61,042 bases of DNA from an uncultured Erysipelotrichaceae bacterium (GCA_902764545.1 CACWWC010000007.1:1-61042), one strand, 5' to 3'; numbered from the stretch's first letter, positions 1 through 9,777 are shown. Translations and numbers: made by a program. The notes: generated by a model not told the origin, from the letters alone.

Positions 1-12
1 TGTTTTATACAT
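1..12 (-). CDS. 5' end of an unidentified gene running off the window
   Basis: Only the first four codons (ATG TAT AAA ACA, reading Met-Tyr-Lys-Thr) are inside the window. The start is supported by a GGGAGG ribosome site eight bases upstream and by a well-spaced promoter at 33-61. The product cannot be identified. Confidence 0.6.
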
Positions 13-32
13 ATAACAAACCTCCCAAATCT

Positions 33-61
33 AATATATAATACATTTGTTCGTTTGTCAA
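33..61 (-). promoter_or_regulatory. Sigma-A type promoter for the gene leaving the left edge
   Basis: On the minus strand TTGACA (56-61) and TATATT (33-38) are separated by exactly 17 bases, followed by GGGAGG and an ATG at 12-10. This is a near-consensus vegetative promoter. It lies just after the terminator of the 118-2733 gene, so transcription appears to restart here. Confidence 0.7.
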
Positions 62-95
62 ACACTTATTTTCAACGCACTTTCCTTATAAATAA

Positions 96-119
96 AAAAG
101 TACAAATAATTGTACTTTT
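96..119 (-). terminator. Rho-independent terminator after the 871-aa gene
   Basis: AAAAGTACAA and TTGTACTTTT form a 10-bp stem with a four-base loop, followed on the minus strand by T-rich sequence. The stop codon at 118-120 is partly inside the stem. Confidence 0.75.
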
Positions 120-2733
120 ATTTAGTATATTGATATCCAACATCATTAGAATTATCAGCATTAGCAAGAGATTCAACATAATTGTCAACCAACTCTTCAT
201 TTGAAACATAATCGTCAGCTAACTCATTATTAGCAGGAATTTCTTCTTCCCAGAAATCCTCATCATAATAATCGTCATCTGTATCAGAATCAACTTGATT
301 TTCATTAAAAGACTGAGACTCACTTATTCCTACGGAAGAATTACCCTTCTTATCAAACTCACGTCCAGTTACATTTGGATCAGGCAAAGGATTATTAGTT
401 TTATCAGAAGAAGAGTCAGTAGTGATATTTTTTACAGAACTGTCTAAATCACCATTTGAATTAGAGTGATTCTCATCAAATTCTACACCATGATCACCAA
501 AATCATCTTCATTAACCGTATTACCTGAATCAATTTTTTCATTTGCACTACTAATCTTATTTTGAAAATCTTGCTCATCTCTTTTAACATCTTCTCTTAT
601 CTTACTTGCATTTTTATCTTCCGCTGCTTGCATACTTTGTCTATTGGATTCTGCCGCACTTTCACCTGCAGACTTACTTTTAGCATTTTCAGCAGCAATC
701 TGAGAATCTATTTTGCTCTTTTCAGAATCAGGAATTGGTAATTCCTTAGTAGTAGTTGACTCTGAATAAGTAGTATTACTACTAGAAACAACAGTAGAAG
801 TAGTAGTACATTTAAAATTGCCCGTAATAATTTGATCAAAATGTCCATTAACAGCAAGTTGGAAAGTATCAAGCTTAGATAGTTCTCTATGAGCATCATC
901 AATAAAATATGCATTATCTTTAACTAAAGCCGAAACAATGGCCTTTTTAAATTGATCATATAATGGTTCTGAAACAATCTCATCAGAAGTTAAACAAATA
1001 GTTTCAATACGCTTAAATTTCTCCTCAGCATAATTGCATAAACCAATATCATTTAAGAAATGAATATCCCCATTATTTAATGTATTGTCAACCTTTAAAT
1101 TTTGAAACATCATCTCCGCAGCAGCAATAATAGGAGTAACTGACAATTTATAAGACTCAATTTTATCATAATTATCAGAATGAGAAATACCCTCAGTTCT
1201 AACATCCCTAGTAATAGGGAAATCAGCTTTTACATTCTTATAAAATTCCTCAACAAGTCTAATTTGTTCATCACCAGAAGCATACTTACAGTCCATAAAA
1301 AGTTTATGATATTTGTTGTAAAAATCCTTACCTTCTTTTGAATTAATAAGCATTGACATATCAAGTGGATGTTGTTTTGTTTCTATAACATATGCACCCA
1401 TTAATTGTAATGAAGCATCCTTATAAGCCCTAGTTAAATCATTTGCATTAACATCAGCGCCGTTAAAATAAGCTTTTAAATCATCTTTTGAGATATCATT
1501 ATATGCATTTTGTAATGCAACAACCTCATCAAACTTTAAGGAAGGCTTTATTTTTTTACCATCTTCAACATAATAGTTTGCAAAATTAAGATTAAAACCT
1601 TTTAAAGATGTATTTAAATTAGTCATTAAACTAGATACATTATTATTATTGGTAACACTAATTAACTTATCAAAAGAAAAATCTTCATAATACTGATTAT
1701 CTCCAATCAGTAAAACATCATCATTAGAAGTCTTTGGGTCATTTTTTGAAGAAATAGAAGATAAATTACTATTTGAAATTTCTCCAGTCAAAGATTTCTT
1801 ACTATTACATGAATACAACCCAAAACCCGCTAATAAAGCAGTTAAACATACAACTGCAGATGCAACTGCAGGATGTTTCTTAATCTTATTAAAAGCCCTT
1901 TTGAAAAAACCCCTTATTCCTCTATCCTTCTTTTTGTTAGAATCCTTCTTAGTAGAGCATTCATCGTCAGAAGTAAGAATATAATCATCAACCCCATCAT
2001 TACTTTCCGTACCAGATTTATCCAAATCAGACAAAATACTTGTAGTCGGAGTTAGATTCTTATTTTTATCAACATCTTTTTCTTCTTTAATTTGAACTAA
2101 ATCATCTTTTTTATCTGGAGTGGATTTAAAAGTGTTATTTTTTTCTTCTACCTCTCCTGAATCATTATTATTCTTAAAATCATTAGTTTTATTTTTTCCA
2201 TTGAATATCTCCTCAATAGCATCAAAATCATCATCACGAGAATTCATTTTATTAAATAACTCTTGTTCATCTGTATCATCGTCATCCACTTCAAGAGCAT
2301 CTTGAACGTCGCTAAACTCCAAAATATCCGCCGAGTCATCATCATTTTTAGAACTTGGCTCAGAGCTAGAATCAATTGAATCAGAATTCAATGTAGAACT
2401 CAACTCAATAGGTGTAGTTTTATTTGTATCTACAGAAGAATCACTTGCCCCACTATCAGTATCATTAGAATGTTTACTAGCAAAAGTTTTTTTAAAGCTT
2501 TCAATAACACTCTCAGATACAACCATGATTTTATCATTATAAATCATCTTTTTAAAAGAATCAATTGAGTCAATATCCATAGACATTGCAAGCAATACAC
2601 TAGCATTAATACCATCTTCATAAGAAACATAGTCCATAGACCCATCCTTATAAAAAATCATAGCTTTCTTTTCATTTGTTTTAGAATCAACATAAAATAT
2701 AATATTTGATATTAAATAAATTTTCTTATGCAT
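118..2733 (-). CDS. Large acidic single-pass membrane protein of unknown function
   Basis: 871 residues, family not recognised. Visible parts: a compact N-terminal domain of about 85 residues with no signal peptide, an acidic Ser/Asp-rich stretch to about residue 270, a basic segment, one membrane helix near 288-308 ending in a Cys, then a long C-terminal part that starts Ser/Asn-rich, has a helical region at roughly 350-620, and ends in a very acidic low-complexity tail. The order suggests a cytoplasmic N-terminal domain tethered to an extracellular portion. It starts 18 bases after the stop of the Cys-repeat protein and has an AAGGGG ribosome site, so the two are probably co-transcribed. 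A role in envelope structure or signalling is inference only. Confidence 0.75.
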   Translation of the reverse strand: MHKKIYLISNIIFYVDSKTNEKKAMIFYKDGSMDYVSYEDGINASVLLAMSMDIDSIDSFKKMIYNDKIMVVSESVIESFKKTFASKHSNDTDSGASDSSVDTNKTTPIELSSTLNSDSIDSSSEPSSKNDDDSADILEFSDVQDALEVDDDDTDEQELFNKMNSRDDDFDAIEEIFNGKNKTNDFKNNNDSGEVEEKNNTFKSTPDKKDDLVQIKEEKDVDKNKNLTPTTSILSDLDKSGTESNDGVDDYILTSDDECSTKKDSNKKKDRGIRGFFKRAFNKIKKHPAVASAVVCLTALLAGFGLYSCNSKKSLTGEISNSNLSSISSKNDPKTSNDDVLLIGDNQYYEDFSFDKLISVTNNNNVSSLMTNLNTSLKGFNLNFANYYVEDGKKIKPSLKFDEVVALQNAYNDISKDDLKAYFNGADVNANDLTRAYKDASLQLMGAYVIETKQHPLDMSMLINSKEGKDFYNKYHKLFMDCKYASGDEQIRLVEEFYKNVKADFPITRDVRTEGISHSDNYDKIESYKLSVTPIIAAAEMMFQNLKVDNTLNNGDIHFLNDIGLCNYAEEKFKRIETICLTSDEIVSEPLYDQFKKAIVSALVKDNAYFIDDAHRELSKLDTFQLAVNGHFDQIITGNFKCTTTSTVVSSSNTTYSESTTTKELPIPDSEKSKIDSQIAAENAKSKSAGESAAESNRQSMQAAEDKNASKIREDVKRDEQDFQNKISSANEKIDSGNTVNEDDFGDHGVEFDENHSNSNGDLDSSVKNITTDSSSDKTNNPLPDPNVTGREFDKKGNSSVGISESQSFNENQVDSDTDDDYYDEDFWEEEIPANNELADDYVSNEELVDNYVESLANADNSNDVGYQYTK

Positions 2734-2751
2734 AATAACTTAATCCCCTTA

Positions 2752-4932
2752 CTATTTTATTTTTTTCTTTCCCGTATATGTCCATCCATTATTCAATAAA
2801 GATGTATCATTATACGAACTCCACTTTGTTTTTGTCGAACCTTTATCTAAAAGTTTTCTAGTTTTTGTACTTTGATAACAAACATCTCCATATAGAGGTT
2901 CAGTTCTCTTAGCCTTTTCACTAACCTGAATTGTTCCATAAATAGGAATAGTCTTAGTAACAAACTCACCACAACTAGATTGATATGAAACTTCAGATGA
3001 AACAACAGAAGTTGAAGAAGAAGTACTACCTGGTACAGTAGTAGAACCAACCTGTTTCAATCCACCCGTATAAGTGTATGAATCATAATAATAATTTGGC
3101 AAAGTTGTACAAGTATCTCCACAATAACTATAATCTGCACCAGCAAATTTATAGTGTGTAGTATTTGTATCTCGAGGAGGATTACTATAACTTGCCCTAC
3201 CATTATAACTCCAGTTACCAGATGAACTTCTAGTACTGTATGTGATATTATTGATTACAGTATACGAAGATGTAGTTGTCGTTGCATATATCGTTTTATT
3301 AATTTGAACATAACTATATTTTGCACACGACTTCTGAGTATATGAACCAGTCTGTCTAATAACATTTCTTGTTTTTTCATAAGTCTTTTGATAAGTACCG
3401 ATTTTTTCTTTTCTAGTCAACTTTTGTAACTTATATAAACAATTGGTATCATTATCACTACAATTAACTTCTGAAGTATCACAATTAGTTTTTGACCAAT
3501 CAGACCAACTTGTCCAAGCACTAAAACTTGCACCAGTAGTCTTCTTATATTCATAAAGGTATTCCACACTTTTACACTCTTTTTCATATGTAGACTTACT
3601 TACATGTTTACCTGTTTTGCCAAAATAATATCCATTTACTTTTTCACACTTTGGACTTTGGCAGCTTATAATATAGTCAACTTCGCTAACGTTGTTTCCG
3701 TTTTTGTCATAGTATTTACCATTTTTATAGACACACTTATAAGTTGGCGTTGGCGTTGGTGTTTTACACTCTTTTTCATATGTAGACTTACTTACATGTT
3801 TACCTGTTTTACCAAAATAATATCCATTTACTTTTTCACACTTTGGACTTTGGCAACTTATAATATAGTCAACTTCGCTAACGTTGTTTCCGTTTTTGTC
3901 ATAGTATTTACCATTTTTATAAACACACTTATAAGTTGGCGTTGGTGTTTTACACTCTTTTTCATATGTAGGCTTACTTACATGTTTACCTGTTTTACCA
4001 AAATAGTATCCATTTACTTTTTCACACTTTGGACTTTGGCAACTTATAATGTAATCAACTTCGCTAACACGATTCCCAGTCCTATCATAGTAATTACCAT
4101 TTTTGTATTGGCACTTAGGTCTTTCGCTCTTACAGTCTTTTTCAAAAGCATATTTAGTAACATTTCTACCATTACTATCAAAATAATATCCATAAACATT
4201 TTCACATCTAGGGGTCATACAGCTTTGAATATATTCAACCTCGGATGTCTTGTAACCATGCTTGTCATAATATTTACCATTTTTATAAACACACTTAAAA
4301 GTGTCCTCACCATCTGAAGGATAAACAGGAGTCACTGGAGTATACTTTTTTATAGTGACAGTAGGGTTAACTTTAGACCCCTTTGTAGGGACATCAACAC
4401 TATCAGAATTCTTTTTCTCACAAATATCTGATTTACAATAAGAATAGCAGCCTAAATGTACAAGTATATAATCTTCTCTCTCACTATCCTTAATATTAAC
4501 CTTTAAAATATACTCATCGTCAAGCTTAGAAATTTTTACATAACTTTTTTCAACATCACAAGCCTTATTATTTTTATCAATTAATGCAACAATTAACTTC
4601 TTACCAATCATATCACTTAAAGTCATTGTATCTGAGTCCCCAACATTCTTTGGTAGTCTATCAGTAGTGTAATAAGAAATTGCAGCATCTTTCATTTTTT
4701 CAATATTATCAGAAAAAATTTGAGATGTAAGAGCATCAATCCCTTTAGTATCACATTTAACAGAACTATTATTATTACACTTTGTATTATTAGAATTATT
4801 ATTCTTTACTACCGGAGAAATAATCTTTGGAATAAACCAAATCAAAAATAAAATTAAAAAAACAATTATAAGTATTTTAATAATTAAACCTAATAAAGGA
4901 AATCCTTTTTTTTCATATTCTTCAGTATACAT
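2752..4932 (-). CDS. Surface protein with tandem Cys-rich repeats
   Basis: About 726 residues, family not recognised. A short cytoplasmic end is followed by one membrane helix near residues 13-37 and a long outward part. Four or five modules of about 52 residues follow, each with the pattern Cys, YKNGKYYD, NG, VSEVDYI, SCQSPKCE, NGYYFG, KHVS and KECK, joined by variable Pro-Thr linkers. A Ser/Thr/Tyr-rich region with further cysteines ends the protein. An upstream ATG at 4956 is possible, but the ribosome site AGAGGGTG lies just before the ATG at 4932, so I chose that start. The regular cysteines suggest disulfide-stabilised modules outside the cell. It is probably in one transcript with the 871-aa gene. 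Confidence 0.75.
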   Translation of the reverse strand: MYTEEYEKKGFPLLGLIIKILIIVFLILFLIWFIPKIISPVVKNNNSNNTKCNNNSSVKCDTKGIDALTSQIFSDNIEKMKDAAISYYTTDRLPKNVGDSDTMTLSDMIGKKLIVALIDKNNKACDVEKSYVKISKLDDEYILKVNIKDSEREDYILVHLGCYSYCKSDICEKKNSDSVDVPTKGSKVNPTVTIKKYTPVTPVYPSDGEDTFKCVYKNGKYYDKHGYKTSEVEYIQSCMTPRCENVYGYYFDSNGRNVTKYAFEKDCKSERPKCQYKNGNYYDRTGNRVSEVDYIISCQSPKCEKVNGYYFGKTGKHVSKPTYEKECKTPTPTYKCVYKNGKYYDKNGNNVSEVDYIISCQSPKCEKVNGYYFGKTGKHVSKSTYEKECKTPTPTPTYKCVYKNGKYYDKNGNNVSEVDYIISCQSPKCEKVNGYYFGKTGKHVSKSTYEKECKSVEYLYEYKKTTGASFSAWTSWSDWSKTNCDTSEVNCSDNDTNCLYKLQKLTRKEKIGTYQKTYEKTRNVIRQTGSYTQKSCAKYSYVQINKTIYATTTTSSYTVINNITYSTRSSSGNWSYNGRASYSNPPRDTNTTHYKFAGADYSYCGDTCTTLPNYYYDSYTYTGGLKQVGSTTVPGSTSSSTSVVSSEVSYQSSCGEFVTKTIPIYGTIQVSEKAKRTEPLYGDVCYQSTKTRKLLDKGSTKTKWSSYNDTSLLNNGWTYTGKKKIK
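3580..4300 (-). repeat. Tandem DNA repeat inside the Cys-repeat gene
   Basis: Three units of about 170-180 bp (near 3600-3780, 3780-3960 and 3960-4120) are almost identical at the DNA level, and a fourth diverged unit lies at 4120-4300. The Pro-Thr linker differs in length between units. Such near-identity suggests recent duplication or ongoing homogenisation, so copy number may vary between strains. Confidence 0.85.
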
Positions 4933-4995
4933 AATCAACTTCACCCTCTCAGTCATGTATTGATTATTCTAACCCAAGAAAAAACATTTGTCAAT

Positions 4996-5262
4996 CTATT
5001 TATCAGAATGATTTTTAAGAATAACTATAGTCTGTCCAGCATTAAAATTATCGATTTTAAACTCCAAAACAAATTTATTTTTTTTTAAAGTTTCTTGGCA
5101 AGTATTCCTTATAATACCACTTCCAATTCCATGAATAATAATTAATTTTTTATTCTTCATCTTAAAATTATCAAGAATAAAATCATTAATTAAAATTCTA
5201 GCATAATCACGATCAGTACCATGTAAGTCAAGTGTAGGTAAATTATTATATAACATTATCAT
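4996..5262 (-). CDS. Small Smr-domain protein
   Basis: 88 residues made almost entirely of an Smr domain: LDLHG near residue 11, then IIHGIGSG near 43, the two typical motifs of this nuclease-like fold found at the C-terminus of MutS2. Here the domain stands alone without the MutS ATPase. Members act on DNA or RNA; which one applies here cannot be seen. The start overlaps the end of the sugar kinase gene by 17 bases, so translation is probably coupled. Confidence 0.85.
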   Translation of the reverse strand: MIMLYNNLPTLDLHGTDRDYARILINDFILDNFKMKNKKLIIIHGIGSGIIRNTCQETLKKNKFVLEFKIDNFNAGQTIVILKNHSDK

Positions 5263-6142
5263 AATTAATTACTTCCTCAAAGTCAGGAATAGAAAATCTA
5301 GATCCAATTCTTGTAACAGAAATAGCACCACAAATAGAAGCATATCTGATTGAATCTTCTAATGAGTATCCATTAGCAATAAAATAAGTAAATGCCCCAT
5401 GAAATATATCACCAGCACCCGTAGAATCAATAGCGTCAACATGTATAGAAGGAACAATTTTGTATTCACCATCAATAAAAGTAAAACTTCCATTACCTTC
5501 CAAAGTTATAATAATATTAGTATTAAAATAATTTTTTAACTGTGTATAAATATCAATCAAAAGATTCATATCTTTAGAATCAATTTTACAAGAAGTAAAC
5601 TCCTCAGCAAAGTCATGAGAGCATACGACATAAGTAACAAGCTTTCCAATTAAACGAGTATCATCATTTAACCTTCCTGCATCAAGAACAGAAATAGCAT
5701 TTGGATTAGACTTCAAAACATCAATAGCAGTCTCTGGATGCTCACCGTCAACAAGAATAACATCAAAATTTTCACCAATAGTAGCATTAAGTCTTCTTAC
5801 AGGCTTCCTCTTAGAAGTGATAATAGTTCTAGAGCCATTACTCATATTAGCGATAATATAACTACTAGAAGTATCAAATCCATCTCTGAGCTCCAAATAA
5901 TTAAGATTTGCACCTACTTCCCTAAATTCCTCATATATCTTTTTTCCATAATAATCATTGCCAATAATTGCAGCAATAGAAGTATCCATTCCCCATTTAG
6001 CAAGTAAATAAGCTGCATTCGAAGCAGGGCCTCCCCCACACTCTACTCTTTTTTCAATTCTATATTTATTATTTTCAACAGGATAGCTATCAACAGGTAA
6101 AGTAGTATCAAAAGTACAATGTCCAACACATATAGCCTTCAT
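5246..6142 (-). CDS. PfkB-family carbohydrate kinase
   Basis: 298 residues, the normal length for ribokinase/PfkB sugar or nucleoside kinases. The N-terminal glycine-rich motif GGGPASNAAYLLAKWG lies at about 36-51, and the ATP/anion-hole motif DSTGAGDIFHGAF near 240-250 contains the catalytic Asp. Substrate cannot be told; candidates are ribose, adenosine, fructose or a fructose phosphate. A TATAAT box lies upstream inside the gap at 6143-6175, and the downstream Smr gene overlaps its end. Confidence 0.9.
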   Translation of the reverse strand: MKAICVGHCTFDTTLPVDSYPVENNKYRIEKRVECGGGPASNAAYLLAKWGMDTSIAAIIGNDYYGKKIYEEFREVGANLNYLELRDGFDTSSSYIIANMSNGSRTIITSKRKPVRRLNATIGENFDVILVDGEHPETAIDVLKSNPNAISVLDAGRLNDDTRLIGKLVTYVVCSHDFAEEFTSCKIDSKDMNLLIDIYTQLKNYFNTNIIITLEGNGSFTFIDGEYKIVPSIHVDAIDSTGAGDIFHGAFTYFIANGYSLEDSIRYASICGAISVTRIGSRFSIPDFEEVINYDNVI

Positions 6143-6179
6143 AATTTAAATCACCTTCCATCTTAATTATAACAAAAAA

Positions 6180-6203
6180 AGATATTTCAATAAAGAAATA
6201 TCT
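6180..6203 (-). terminator. Terminator after the PMT glycosyltransferase gene
   Basis: AGATATTTC and GAAATATCT form a 9-bp stem with a six-base loop and a T run on the minus strand, immediately after the stop codon at 6205. The A-rich side is followed by the promoter region of the sugar kinase. Confidence 0.8.
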
Positions 6204-6204
6204 A

Positions 6205-7842
6205 TTAAAAATACCAAGTATCAAATACCTTTAATTTGTCCTTATAAGTATCATTACATTGAATACCAGAAATAACAGGAAAATACAAAACAAAAAATAT
6301 AACACATAGTAATAAGTAAGACGGAATTAGATATTTTAATTTCACTTTTTCACTTAAATCTTTCAGAAAATTAACAATAAGTAAAAACAAAAAAGGTAAA
6401 ACAGGAAAATAATGATATAAATACATTATTCGATTAACAAAAGCATAAGGAAGCCACATAGTTAAAATAATAGTGACTAAAAGCAAAGATAATTCATCTC
6501 TTTTCATTATCAGTAAAACAATCGCATATAAAAATGAAATTATTCCACCTAACCAAATTACTAAATTACCAACCCCAGATATAGATTCACTATGATTATT
6601 ATCAATCTTTTGATAATGATACCAAACGGGCTTATACGAAATTGGCCACGTGTACCATTTTGAAGAGAAAAAGTGAGTGGCCTTAAGTTTAGAATGATAA
6701 TTATACATTAAAACATTTTCATCAATAATACTTTTTAAATTATCAGTCCTATAATAGTTATTAGAAAAGATCCTAAACGTAGAATAATAAATTATAAATG
6801 GAATAGTGACAAAAAATAAAAAACCATACAATATATACTTATAGCTAAAAATCCTATTTTTAAAAATAGTATAAAAATAAATAAAAGCTAACCCAAAACC
6901 ACTATAAAGTCCTGTCCACTTAACACAACAAGATAATCCAAAAAACAACCCTGATAACAATAAAAACCTTCTTTTTCGTTGTTGATGAAACAAAATCATA
7001 AATAGAAAAGCTAAAGTAATAAAAACGACTAAATAAGTATCAACAGTGCCCATCCTACTATGAGCAAACCTGAATGTATCAAAAGTCATAACGAAAGAAG
7101 CAACAATACCATATATTCTTTTTTTAAAAAGAATAGTACCAAATAAATACATAATTCCAATAAGTAAAACACCAGCAATACAACCCATAAATCTATAATT
7201 GAATGGAGACATATAACCAGTCAAATAAATAGGAATAGCTTGAATAATTTTCCCAAGGGGAGGATGAGTCCATTCATAAGTTTTTAAATTATAGACATAT
7301 TCATATGCAGTTCTCGCAAAATATGCCTCATCAAAATAAGTTGAATTCATATATGAACGTTTTACAGGAATATTACTATACTCATCAGTTAACATGTTAA
7401 TCATATTATTTCTACCATCAACTATATTAATATTATTAATAATGCGATTACTATTATTAAGTATCGCAATCTCACCAACTGAAAAATCATCAAAAAATTC
7501 AAACTTAATAAATCTTCCCTTTGCATAAACATTTATCATATCCCAAGAAAAAGAACTATTAGAATTAATATTTCTTAAATAATCATAATTAACTCCGTCA
7601 TTAGAAATAAAAATATTATAATCAGAATGCCTTTCCCCATTGAAAACTTTAATTTGTCTAACAATTGTATCCTTTTTTAGGTCAATAATAACAAAACCAG
7701 AATTATCTCTATAAAAAGTGTTAGGAGCAATTCTATCTCCTAATCTAATTGTAGATAGAAAACCAAAAAATAATAATATTATACAAAAAACAAAAAAATC
7801 ACTAAAACTAAATTTATATATCTTATCAAAAAAAAGCTTCAT
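6205..7842 (-). CDS. PMT-family (dolichyl-phosphate-mannose type) glycosyltransferase
   Basis: 545 residues, polytopic. One membrane helix near the N-terminus is followed by a beta-rich insertion at about 35-130 that resembles a discoidin (F5/8 type C) fold, then the YFDEAYFARTAYEY and WTHPPLGK motifs of GT39/PMT-like GT-C enzymes near 165-195, and about ten more helices. Such enzymes use polyprenyl-phosphate sugars to glycosylate cell-surface proteins or glycans. Substrate is unknown. The heavily hydroxylated surface proteins at 118-4932 are possible acceptors, which is inference from neighbourhood only. Confidence 0.8.
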   Translation of the reverse strand: MKLFFDKIYKFSFSDFFVFCIILLFFGFLSTIRLGDRIAPNTFYRDNSGFVIIDLKKDTIVRQIKVFNGERHSDYNIFISNDGVNYDYLRNINSNSSFSWDMINVYAKGRFIKFEFFDDFSVGEIAILNNSNRIINNINIVDGRNNMINMLTDEYSNIPVKRSYMNSTYFDEAYFARTAYEYVYNLKTYEWTHPPLGKIIQAIPIYLTGYMSPFNYRFMGCIAGVLLIGIMYLFGTILFKKRIYGIVASFVMTFDTFRFAHSRMGTVDTYLVVFITLAFLFMILFHQQRKRRFLLLSGLFFGLSCCVKWTGLYSGFGLAFIYFYTIFKNRIFSYKYILYGFLFFVTIPFIIYYSTFRIFSNNYYRTDNLKSIIDENVLMYNYHSKLKATHFFSSKWYTWPISYKPVWYHYQKIDNNHSESISGVGNLVIWLGGIISFLYAIVLLIMKRDELSLLLVTIILTMWLPYAFVNRIMYLYHYFPVLPFLFLLIVNFLKDLSEKVKLKYLIPSYLLLCVIFFVLYFPVISGIQCNDTYKDKLKVFDTWYF

Positions 7843-7872
7843 ACTTCATCACCAAATAAAATATTAGAATTA

Positions 7873-8361
7873 CTAAGAGTCTATAGGCTTACCACATTTA
7901 CGACAGTAACTATCCCTAATAGATAGCCTATTACCACATTTAGAACAATATTTCGCATCATGTGTATAGTCAACCAATTTATAATCATCTTGTAAAAAAT
8001 TACTAGATATTTTTTTCCCTTTTTTATTTTCAACAGAAATAGAAAGAATAAATACTATAAGAGAGCCAATAAAAACCATAAAAAAATCAAAAATAGAAAC
8101 AAAAGTAGATACAAAAAAATCAAATGATAACAAAAAGATAACTCTGGCAATAAATAATAGCCAAAATACTTTTTTATATTGAGAAAAAGAAATTAATTTT
8201 GAAAGAGGAACGAAAACAAACAAAGACATATGAGCAGAAACAAATGTCTCCATAAAAAGAGCTTCTCCTATAGAGATATTATCAGTTCCACTACTTGCAA
8301 AAACGCAAATTGGAAATAAAAAAATAAATATTATTAATAATAAATAAGAGAACTTTTTCAT
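7873..8361 (-). CDS. Small membrane protein with C-terminal zinc ribbon
   Basis: 162 residues. A signal-like N-terminal hydrophobic segment, about three more membrane helices, then a C-terminal double CxxC zinc ribbon (YCSKCGN at about 139 and YCRKCGK at about 153). The topology suggests a cytoplasmic metal-binding tail. No family can be named. It lies 30 bases upstream of the glycosyltransferase and may share its transcript. Confidence 0.75.
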   Translation of the reverse strand: MKKFSYLLLIIFIFLFPICVFASSGTDNISIGEALFMETFVSAHMSLFVFVPLSKLISFSQYKKVFWLLFIARVIFLLSFDFFVSTFVSIFDFFMVFIGSLIVFILSISVENKKGKKISSNFLQDDYKLVDYTHDAKYCSKCGNRLSIRDSYCRKCGKPIDS

Positions 8362-8430
8362 AAGTAAACCTCACCATATAATTACATAAATAGTATAACA
8401 AAAACAAAACAATACTACAACAAAAATAAA

Positions 8431-8451
8431 AAGATCCTAATAAAGGATCTT
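8431..8451 (-). terminator. Terminator after the 169-aa lipoprotein gene
   Basis: AAGATCC and GGATCTT form a 7-bp stem with a seven-base loop, and minus-strand T-rich sequence follows. It lies just downstream of the stop codon at 8460. Confidence 0.75.
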
Positions 8452-8459
8452 GAAAAAAT

Positions 8460-8969
8460 TTAATTTAATTTATCCCTATTAATACCCTTAATCTTACATT
8501 TATATTTAGCATCAGTTGTATTTTCAATACGTTTAAGTATTTGAGAAGCCTTTAAAGTATTCTTTTCTTCCTCTGAACTATAATCATCAAGATTAATATT
8601 AGGAATAGCCATTGTAAAAATTAAAGTCAAATTCTTATCATCAGTCTCTAAATCATATAAAATTTCATCAGTTGCACTCTTTGTAGTTTCAATCTGAGCC
8701 TCTTTATAAGTATCATAAACTGACTTTTTATTAAATTTTTGTGTAGTAACTACATCATAATTAATGGCGTATTGATCATCATTAAAATTATAAGTAACTT
8801 TAATTTGTTGATTCATGGCAGTGTCTTTCAGCTCAGTGCTACACGTTATGGAAAAAGAACCCTTATCAAGTACAATTGATTTCTTTTCAGTACTCTTACT
8901 AGAGGTACAACCACTAAATAATAATATAGTTGACAAAACTACAATATAGTCAAATAATCTTCTTTTCAT
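8460..8969 (-). CDS. Predicted lipoprotein of unknown function
   Basis: 169 residues. A lipobox (LFSGC, Cys near residue 21) follows a short basic, hydrophobic signal peptide, so the mature protein should be anchored outside the membrane. The body of about 145 residues is predicted to be mostly beta and resembles the small Firmicute lipoproteins of the YehR/DUF1307 kind, but the resemblance is loose. It is monocistronic: a terminator follows and a gap of about 170 bp precedes it. Confidence 0.75.
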   Translation of the reverse strand: MKRRLFDYIVVLSTILLFSGCTSSKSTEKKSIVLDKGSFSITCSTELKDTAMNQQIKVTYNFNDDQYAINYDVVTTQKFNKKSVYDTYKEAQIETTKSATDEILYDLETDDKNLTLIFTMAIPNINLDDYSSEEEKNTLKASQILKRIENTTDAKYKCKIKGINRDKLN

Positions 8970-9138
8970 ATCTACTCCTTCTATTAATTACATGAATATT
9001 AACATCTCAAATAAATAAGTCTTTTTTCACTAGATAATGTCAATCATAACCACTTCGTTATAAGTTTATCATAACAAATAATTTATCGCAATTAAGAATC
9101 AACTCTAACAATAAAAAAAGTGTAAACTATCATAAAAA

Positions 9139-9303
9139 TCAAATAATATAATCCATTAGCTTATCACAACATTTTATACCTTCAACCACTTTGTTACTAC
9201 TCAATAAATTAAGATATTCACTTTTACCTATAAACATTGCTATAGAAACCTCATCTACTTGAATTTTAAGATTACTAATATCTACATTTTTCACATTATC
9301 CAC
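9139..9303 (-). CDS. Short GTG-start protein overlapping the 134-aa gene
   Basis: 54 residues starting at GTG (9303-9301), reading M-D-N-V-K-N-V-D-I-S and ending D-Y-I-I. Its start overlaps the last codons of the 9296-9700 gene in another frame, a common arrangement for translational coupling. Codon use and composition match the neighbours and the frame is open throughout. No family recognised. The weak point is the absence of a clear separate ribosome site. Confidence 0.5.
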   Translation of the reverse strand: MDNVKNVDISNLKIQVDEVSIAMFIGKSEYLNLLSSNKVVEGIKCCDKLMDYII

Positions 9304-9700
9304 TTTTCTTTTTTAAAGACATTCTATGCATCCTTAAAGAATATTTTTTATAATACTCTCTAATATTCTCCTCTAAAATAGTATTTAGACTATCATATAA
9401 TTCATTATATAAACCTCCAAAAGCAAGAGACATAACATCACGAAGTTTAAGAGATTGGAAGTCTTCAAAATCATAATGTTTACAACTATCAATAATATTC
9501 CAATTAACATTATTATATTTTTGCTTAATACTACTTGAAATTTTCTGCATATTATTATCTATTTCATTAAATAAATCACATACTACAGGTGTTTCATAAC
9601 TATCATAAAAATATTTATCATCACGCCCTCTAGTAAGTATTCTAAGCTCATTCAGACAAGCAATTATCCTCTCAATTGCCTTTATACTTGTTTTATTCAT
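9296..9700 (-). CDS. Hypothetical helical protein, 134 aa
   Basis: Soluble, predicted all-helical, with no signal peptide or membrane segment. No recognised motif. It has an acceptable start with an upstream purine stretch, and its stop overlaps the start of the 54-aa gene, so the two form a small operon. Confidence 0.6.
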   Translation of the reverse strand: MNKTSIKAIERIIACLNELRILTRGRDDKYFYDSYETPVVCDLFNEIDNNMQKISSSIKQKYNNVNWNIIDSCKHYDFEDFQSLKLRDVMSLAFGGLYNELYDSLNTILEENIREYYKKYSLRMHRMSLKKKSG

Positions 9701-9777
9701 AAAAAATCACCCAACTAAAAATAAATGCAAGGACTTTGTCATAAGAAATAACATCACAACCATAATCAAATATACAA

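Noticed and set aside
3604..4317. Plus-strand open frame of 237 codons
   Set aside because: It is antisense to the tandem Cys repeats; its own repeats are the reflection of that gene, and it has no ribosome site.
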